The notes under the pieces are model-generated. The model made no database searches. It was not told the origin of the DNA and was given only the letters and a program-made list of their open reading frames with translations. A DNA stretch of 64,000 nucleotides from Colletotrichum lupini (taxonomy: Eukaryota; Ascomycota; Sordariomycetes; Glomerellales; Glomerellaceae), in contig NC_064681.1 of the NCBI RefSeq assembly GCF_023278565.1, forward strand, positions 1,116,001 through 1,180,000, written 5' to 3'. The position numbers and the translations under genes were made by a program. Below, in pieces: positions 57,975 to 64,000 of the stretch (positions are counted from its first letter, which is position 1; each line of letters begins with the position of its first letter).

Positions 57975-58185
57975 ATAATAATAAGGTTACGTAATTATTT
58001 ATAAATCTATACTTATTAGCTCCTATATTAAGTAAGGTTTTTAAGTAAATTCTATATTTATTAAATACTATTATAATCTCGATCTTAAGAGGCTACCCTT
58101 TTATAAGATTTTATAGGTTTACTAAATAAATTACTAATTTTTAATTTTTTTTATACTTATCCCCTAGCTAAGAGGTTACTTATAT

Positions 58186-59250
58186 AGTAGTTTTGTTTTC
58201 GGCTTTATAAGCGCAAAAAATTAACTTTAACGGGATTACGTTTTTAAAGGAAATTATATAATATAATATGCTTTTTAATTATATAATATATATAATATAC
58301 CCTAAGTACGCGCTTAACGTAATATAATAATTTTAATATAAAAACCGCTATATAATTCGGAATAAGTAAGCTACCCTATAGTAGCGCCGGCTAGAAAGGT
58401 TAATAATAGAGGTCGGCTATAATAATTAGCCGTAATAGTCGGCTATAATAATTAGAGGCGGCCTTTAACTATAAAGGTTCTAAATTTTAATAGTAATATA
58501 GAGGTTTTTAAAAAAAGGGCTAAATTAGCTAATATTTATTACCTTTTAGAGCTCGTAAAGATTTTTTATTATTTTTTTTATTTTTAATATTACCCAAAGC
58601 TATTCTCTATTTAAACTAAATAAATTTATTAAATAAATTTACTAAATAAACTTATCAATATATAAACTACTACTTAAATAGCTAGTTAAATAACTAGTTA
58701 AGAGGTTAACTAGTTAAAATATTACCTTAACGAGAACTTACTTTAAAAATACTTATTAATAAGTCTACCCCTCTCGGGCTAGGTACCCTTAGCTAGCTCG
58801 ACGCTATAGCTATTGTAACTAACGTAAGTACGCCCAAGGATTAGTAAAGTACTTTTTAATAATACAGAATTTAGCTAAGTAATAGTACGAACGCCGTAAA
58901 TAGCTAGGCTAATACGGATATTAAAATTTAGTATATTAATACTAACTTAGAAATTATATTCTATAGAGCTAAAAATCCTTTTAATACGGGCTATATTATA
59001 AATATAAAGGAATATATAAGGGGCCCCTAACCCTTAATAAGAAAAAGTATATAATATAAGATCTGGCTACTTACGTAGGTTAGTACTAAAAGGTTTTATA
59101 TATATTAAAATAAGTATAGCTCGCCCTCTAGACGGGCGGGGGAAGGTTAGGAGCTATTTTAATTAGTAATTAGGTATAGAGCGTAATATACCTAGTTTTC
59201 CCTAATATGTAATATATAGTACGGCCCCGGCAAATTACTCCGTCAGGGGG
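58186..59250 (+). mobile_element. Family B copy, 1,065 bp, with perfect 16-bp target duplication
   Basis: AAGAGGTTACTTATAT is present at 58170-58185 and 59251-59266. The element begins AGTAGTTTTGTTTTCGG and ends CGTCAGGGGG. Other copies: 45812-46666 (reverse) and 47460-49819. No ORF survives. Confidence 0.9.
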
Positions 59251-59266
59251 AAGAGGTTACTTATAT

Positions 59267-60968
59267 TAAGGGGCTTAGTTTTCTAAGTTTAAGGCTCGCT
59301 ACTCGTTAATAATAATATTTATAATAGCTATATTAGTAATAGGCTTTTTAGGGTAGTCCCAAGAGACGTAACTAAGCTTATTATAAATAAAATTAATATT
59401 ACTATCCTTAAGCTTTTAATATAAGGCCTCAAGAATAGTCTTATAGTTAGTAATTTAGCTATAAGTATTTTACTTAGTAATACCGCTACTTTTATTCTTA
59501 ATAAGAGTAGTATAAGTAGGTATAGTATTTCTTTTAAGCCTTATTACTAACTACTAGGGGCTATATAATATTAATAAGCTAGGTAACGTACTTAGTATAC
59601 TTTTAAAAAGTAGTATCCTTATTTAAGTACTTAGAGATAGCTTAGTTTTAGAAGTAAATAGGGAGCTTATTATAAAAGCGGCGTTTTATTAAGATTTTAA
59701 AAGCTTATTAAGGCGAGTAAGCTTTATAAAAATAGAGCGCTTTTAATAAATATCCTTAAGGGTAATAGAGAGGGCGTTTAGCTTTTAATTAGTATCATTT
59801 ATAATAATTAAGCTAGTATATACTAACTTAAGCTTATATAATAGCTAGTTAGTAATAATAATCTCGCTTATAACTAGTATAAGATAAATAAACTCGGTTA
59901 TAAAGCTACTAATCTTATTAATAATATACTCTAAGTAGTAGCTATTAATATTAAAGTTCGTATTTTTAAAACGCTTTATAATACGCTAGAGCTAATAGGG
60001 GAACTTTAGGCCCTTATTATCGTTATTACTTATAGAAATAGGGATGTTAAGTACTTTATTTAATTTAATAAAGGGCTAGTAAGTTAAGGCCGGGGTACCC
60101 TTATAATTTTCTTATACCTCGAGTTAAGTAAGACGCTACTTAAGTACGTAATAAGCCTTATTATCATTATTATACTCGCTATTATTCTAATTAAATATAG
60201 AACCGTTCTCTAATTACTAAACGCGCTTATTAAGTATAACGTTAATATAAAGAGCCTTATTTAGCTACTTCTTAGTACTTTAAAGCTCTATAATAGTATT
60301 ACTAAAGACCTTAATATTTTTTTAATTATTTTATAAAGCCGCTCGGTATTATTATTTAATTAGCTAATTATAAAGATTAGTACTTACTTAAGCTAGTACT
60401 AAATAATACGTATTTTTAACTAGCTCTCGACCTAAGTATAGAGGGTAGTACTATTATTTTTTTAATATAATTCCTAAATAAACTTGAAATTAACGAGGTA
60501 CTACTTAGTATTACTAAAGAGTCCTTTATTACGAATCTAAATAAGGGACGCGTATCTATTAATAATATAATAAAGGAAGTTAAAATAGTCGTTCTATATA
60601 ATAAAAAGTAAAAGCTACTTAATAAGCTAGTTAGCGAGGTTAACCTCGGGGTTAAATATAGGGAGCTCGGCATTCTTATTAATATTAATAATATTTTAGT
60701 ATTACTTATATAAGTAACGGCCTTATTAAGAGTTATTAATACAGAGGGATATTTATCCTCCCTAGCTCTTATCTCGGATTATAGCGTTTAGTAAAGGGGG
60801 TATATATATATTTAAAAAGTATTAATTACTTTACGTAGTTAATTAGTTAGTTATTACTTAGTATTACGCTTTTTCTTAATAAAAGTAGCTATTTATTATA
60901 ATAAGTTAAATAGGTTAAGATATTATTATTCCGTTTTTAAAAAAAGAATTATAATAAACGTTAAGTAA
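59267..60968 (-). pseudogene. Probable gag region of the minus-strand Gypsy, degraded
   Basis: It lies directly inside the 5' LTR of the minus-strand element, where gag belongs. On the minus strand long stretches read as protein between stops, but I cannot identify a capsid motif or zinc knuckle. The assignment is positional. Confidence 0.5.
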
Positions 60969-61184
60969 TATTACGAGAGGGAACTTAAAATAAGTTAAAA
61001 CGCTACTTATATTAACCTAATAAACGTAACTTAATATAAAAAGGGAAAAAGTAAACTAGTAGGCGAAATCTAGGCTACTATGGTTTTAAGCTTAGCGGTT
61101 TAGTAGTTACGTAACCCGTAAGGGGTCCGCTCGGTACCTAAGGCCCGAGCGCACAGGGGCCTAGCGCCTAGTACCGTAATATTA
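60969..61184 (-). repeat. Gypsy 5' LTR (216 bp)
   Basis: It aligns end to end with the rejoined left LTR and starts TATTACGAGAGGGAAC on the plus strand. Both ends fit TG...CA mutated to TA...TA. Confidence 0.9.
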
Positions 61185-61597
61185 TTAATAATATATTACA
61201 TTAATCGCTTTCTAAATAGCTAAATACTACCCCTTACTTTCTCTTTTTATTCAATTTAATAATAACCTCTCTTTATTAATATTCTTATTTAATATACTTA
61301 CTTATGCTCTTTTTAAGCTCTTAATTATATTATTAAGTCTAGGCTTATTTATACTATTCTATTATATTAAAAGAGTATTAATAAGGGCGACGCTTATTAT
61401 AATATATTTAATTATTTTTTATAAGTTAATATTACGGATATAGTATATATTAAAACAGTTTTTATATAGCTCGGGGTTATTTAGTATAATACTTATAAAA
61501 TCGAATTTTTAGTTATTAAAAAAGTCCTAAAGATTAACGAGCTATTAATATCTTAGTATTTTAATAATATATATTTAAAATAAACGGTTAAATAGTA
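61185..61597 (+). repeat. Family A copy split by Gypsy, right part
   Basis: It continues family A from 50,471 (AATATATTACATTAATCGC onward) and is cut again at 61,597 by the LTR of a second Gypsy element. Confidence 0.7.
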
Positions 61598-61931
61598 TAT
61601 TACGACCTAATATACATAACTAAGACTAGGGCCCGCCCCTTAGGCTTATAGTAGCTATGGTATACTATATATATAAGAATATAAGAATATAAAGTAACTC
61701 TTACGGAATAAAAGAACTATAGGATAAGTTATATAATAATAAAAAATAAAAAGGTCCGTATACTAAGGATATAGACCCCGTCCTTTTAAAATATAAAACC
61801 CGTATATTTAGGATACGGGGGCCTATTAGAATAATATATAAATAAAGGATATATTTAGAAATAAGATTTATATATAATTAAGATTTAAGCTAGGCTTAAG
61901 GACAGACTTCCTATAGCTTTTTAATAATTAA
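61598..61931 (+). repeat. Putative 5' LTR of the second Gypsy element
   Basis: The start is well defined by the family A break and the TATTACG terminus. The end is inferred from the primer-binding-site-like sequence that follows; the second LTR lies outside the window. Confidence 0.5.
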
Positions 61932-62199
61932 CTTAGTATTAGATTTTATAATTACTTTTAGCTATTTTTATTAAGAACCTCTTTTAATAAAACTATAATT
62001 AATTACTAAAGCCTTATTTATTTTATAACTTATAAATATAGCTTTAGGAAAGCTATTTATAACTACGATACTATTTAATTAATACTTATAGCCTTAACTT
62101 TTACTAATATACTTATTATAACTAGCTAGTTATAATATTTTAATTACTCCTATTTAGTAAGTTTACTTTACGAAAACTAATTAAATAGTCCGAACGATA

Positions 62200-63600
62200 T
62201 TTTCCCGCGCCTTTATAAAGTTACCTACTCTAAGCTCCTCTGCCTCCTCTCAATAACCTATTTAAAGCCTAGTTAAAAAAATAGAAATAGCTCTAATAAG
62301 CGTTAACTCCGATAACGAAATTATCTTTAAAAAAAACCCTATAACTAACTTAAAAAAAGAGTTAAAAAAAGAGATATAAATATTACTAAAATATAGACTA
62401 TATATAACAAAACTATAAATAAGCTTTAGAACTTTAAAATTATAATTTAGTAACTTAAGAATAACCCTTAGTATATCTAAGATCTAAAAAACGAAGTTAT
62501 TTAACTTAGAAAATAAGAAATAAATACTAATATCTAGGCTCTTTAGGGAGAGGTTAATACCCTCCGAACTATTACTAATATTATTAGAACCCCTCTTTAA
62601 AGAGGATAATAAAAACTTAAGCTTAACGTACTTATTACTTATAATAATACCCTAAGAACTCTTAAAGGATTTTTGATTTAAGTTAAGAATTATTAAAGTT
62701 TTTATTACTAAGATTTTATTAATAAAACTAAGAAAGTTATATACGCTATTAGCTTCCTTAGGGGACGAGCCCTCAAATAGTTTAAATTAATCTAAAAAGA
62801 GTACTTTAATAAAGAAATACTTAACGAATACTCTATTAAAGTACGTAATATTTATTATATTTTTAATAAATTCAAAAAAGCTCTTAGGTCCCTATTTTAG
62901 GATATTAATAAAAAATAATAAGCTAAATACGACTTAGTATAGTTATAATAAACTAAATTAATAAAAGAATACTTTATTAAGTTTAGATATCTTAGCGCTT
63001 AACTAAACCTTATAAATAAAACTAAAATATTTATATTCTACTAAAGACATAAGGACGAAGTTAAAAATAAATTAGTTCTGCTTAATAAGCTAAATAACTT
63101 CCTCTAGTATAGCGAACTTATTATTAAACTTAATAATTAACTTTATTAAAAAAAAAGAAAAAAAAGAACGTAAATAGGAATTTAATATAGGACGTAAGTA
63201 TTAATAGTAACCCTAGCGTAGCTTCTAAATAAGCTAGCGACCTTATAATAACTAGAATAATAATTACTAAAGTACTACTTATAAATAATATAGGGGACCT
63301 ATAAACCTTAGTATTACTAAGCATAAAGAACTATAGTAAAAGAAGGACTTTAAATACTATAATTATAATAAGCTAGGATATATAGCTAGAGATTATTAAT
63401 AACCTAAGTATATTTAATATTAACCTATTCTAAAAAAATAAGTTAATATTATAAATAAGGAAGTCCCATATAAATAACTTTTATAAATAGCTTATTATAA
63501 CGACGACTATTTTACTTATTAACATAGTAAAGAATAAATAGGATAATACTTAAAATAACCTAAGGATAATAAATAATCTAGGTATAATATTACTTTATTT
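62200..63600 (+). pseudogene. Gypsy gag remnant with zinc knuckle
   Basis: In the plus frames, ~62,940-63,140 reads as a retrotransposon gag domain (YFIKFRYLS..., then HKDEVKNKLVLLNK, ending IIKLNN). At 63355-63396 the frame YYNYNKLGYIARDY is a CCHC zinc knuckle with all Cys and the His changed to Tyr by transitions. About 90 bp later a segment AYYNDDYFTY...HSKE resembles the conserved C-terminal ACYxDxC motif of fungal Gypsy gag. Many stops; inactive. Confidence 0.8.
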
Positions 63601-63956
63601 TTATTAAAACCTTAATAATAAAAAAATAAAAAAAGGAAATACTTACTTATTAGCCCTATACTCTTAAAAAAATTAATTTCGAGTATATTACTACGCTCTC
63701 TTAGATTTACAAAAATATAAAAGAAAAAGCCAAAATAGACCCTATTATAAAAAATATACTTTACTTATTTAAAGAATAAATTAAGCAAAGACTCCTAGCT
63801 AAGATAAAGGAATAGCTCCTTAAGTTTAAAAAAAGAGGACCTAATATAAAAGAAATTATAAATAGCTTCGTTTATATAATATAATAAAACTATATAAACT
63901 AAAAATAACTTACTAAGTTTAAGAAACTTGATTTAAATAGAACCCTAATTAAGTCT

Positions 63957-64000
63957 ATTTGTTTTTTTATTCTGCCTTTACTAATTACTCGGGCGGTTCT
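63957..64000 (-). repeat. Family A copy entering the window end (reverse)
   Basis: TTTTTTTATTCTGCCTTTAC followed by TACTCGGGCGGTTCT is the inverted family A 3' end; the rest lies beyond the window. Confidence 0.75.

Larger units (their letters stand above)
50472..61184 (-). mobile_element. Ty3/Gypsy LTR retrotransposon (minus strand), ~6.3 kb plus four nested insertions
   Basis: Two direct 216-bp LTRs bound it; the left one is itself split by a family A insertion. The minus strand carries, from 5' to 3': LTR 61184-60969, a probable gag zone, pol remains (RT, RNase H and integrase, about 55,935-54,081), a G-rich polypurine tract (51752-51737) and the 3' LTR ending at 50472. Nested insertions are family A at 50514-51548, 52854-54067 and 56963-57974, and family B at 58186-59250. 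Removing these with their duplications leaves about 6,330 bp, a normal Gypsy length. LTR ends read TA...TA, as TG...CA would after RIP. A clean target duplication is not visible. Confidence 0.88.
41576..64000. repeat. RIP-saturated nested-retroelement block
   Basis: Over 22 kb, C is almost never followed by A and T almost never by G on the plus strand, while TA, TT and AA dominate. That is the result of CpA-to-TpA change on both strands. As TG is lost, ATG is lost too, which explains the near absence of ATG-initiated frames. The block is built of nested copies of family A (~1.04 kb), family B (~1.07 kb) and at least two Ty3/Gypsy elements, detailed separately. It continues past the window end. 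No functional gene is expected or seen. Confidence 0.9.
61598..64000 (+). mobile_element. Second Ty3/Gypsy element, plus strand, 5' part (runs off window)
   Basis: It starts TATTACGACCTAA, the same TGTTACG-type LTR start after RIP as in the first element, but with unrelated LTR sequence. The 5' LTR probably ends near 61,931, followed by a primer-binding-site-like TAGTATTAGA (61934-61943). Gag remains follow at ~62,200-63,600. A family A copy begins at ~63,957 in reverse orientation. Confidence 0.75.

Noticed and set aside
60416..60673. 85-codon minus-strand frame in the Gypsy gag zone
   Set aside because: A chance open stretch in RIP-mutated DNA, Leu/Ser/Thr-rich and without domain.
50467..61189. 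5-bp target duplication for the minus-strand Gypsy
   Set aside because: The flanks (ATTAT and TTAAT) do not match and the difference is not a RIP transition, so none is claimed.
41576..64000. Centromere or mitochondrial sequence
   Set aside because: The composition alone would fit, but the content resolves into nested retroelements; a centromeric role cannot be judged from sequence.

Overview
The window looks like nuclear DNA of a filamentous ascomycete (Pezizomycotina; Sordariomycetes is my guess). The evidence is 50-140 bp GT-AG spliceosomal introns with ctaac/ctgac-type branch sites, fungal protein families (AzgA purine permease, Kha1 K+/H+ antiporter, BAR-SH3 protein, Tad2), and long AT-rich blocks in which CA and TG dinucleotides are almost absent, the signature of repeat-induced point mutation (RIP).

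Layout. (1) 1-19 kb is ordinary gene space: the 3' end of an unrecognised gene (1-515 +), an Rvs167/Hob1-like BAR-SH3 gene (1097-2654 -), a DUF2439 gene of the Mte1/Dbl2/ZGRF1-N type (4801-7077 +), a conserved-looking regulator-like protein with half a zinc cluster and a C-terminal hydrophobic segment (11025-13352 +), tad2 (14801-16385 +) and azgA (16639-18529 -). (2) 18.6-22.4 kb is gene-free and holds two poly-C runs (65 and 25 nt). (3) 22,438-28,910 is a nested pair of DNA transposons. A ~0.92 kb element with 61-bp terminal inverted repeats carries an intact 170-codon FAR1-like ORF. A 5,527-bp hAT element with 8-bp target duplication sits inside its left inverted repeat. The hAT transposase is an intron-rich (about 10 introns) pseudogene. 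(4) 28.9-34.7 kb is normal-composition DNA without a convincing gene. (5) 34.7-39.6 kb holds an Arg/Tyr/Asp-rich protein gene (34700-35953 +) and kha1 (36706-39589 -). (6) From ~41,576 to the window end is a RIP-saturated block of nested retroelements. It contains a Ty3/Gypsy element on the minus strand (50,472-61,184, 216-bp LTRs, RT-RNaseH-integrase remains), the 5' end of a second Gypsy on the plus strand (61,598 onward, gag with zinc knuckle), and two ~1 kb retroposon-like families, here called A and B. Both are flanked by 12-17 bp target duplications, and family A has an A-rich 3' tail.

Gene logic. The genes are separate single-copy functions rather than a cluster: endocytosis/actin (BAR-SH3), recombination (DUF2439), tRNA wobble deamination (Tad2), purine uptake (AzgA) and K+/H+ homeostasis (Kha1). 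Three pairs are convergent (partial gene/BAR-SH3, tad2/azgA, 34700 gene/kha1). The most informative content is the readable insertion order in the two transposon islands. It allows exact element boundaries, an intact LTR to be recovered from two pieces, and a short insertion that escaped RIP to be compared with mutated relatives.

Limits: all homology calls are by eye. Exon boundaries rest on splice motifs and frame continuity, and no database search was possible.
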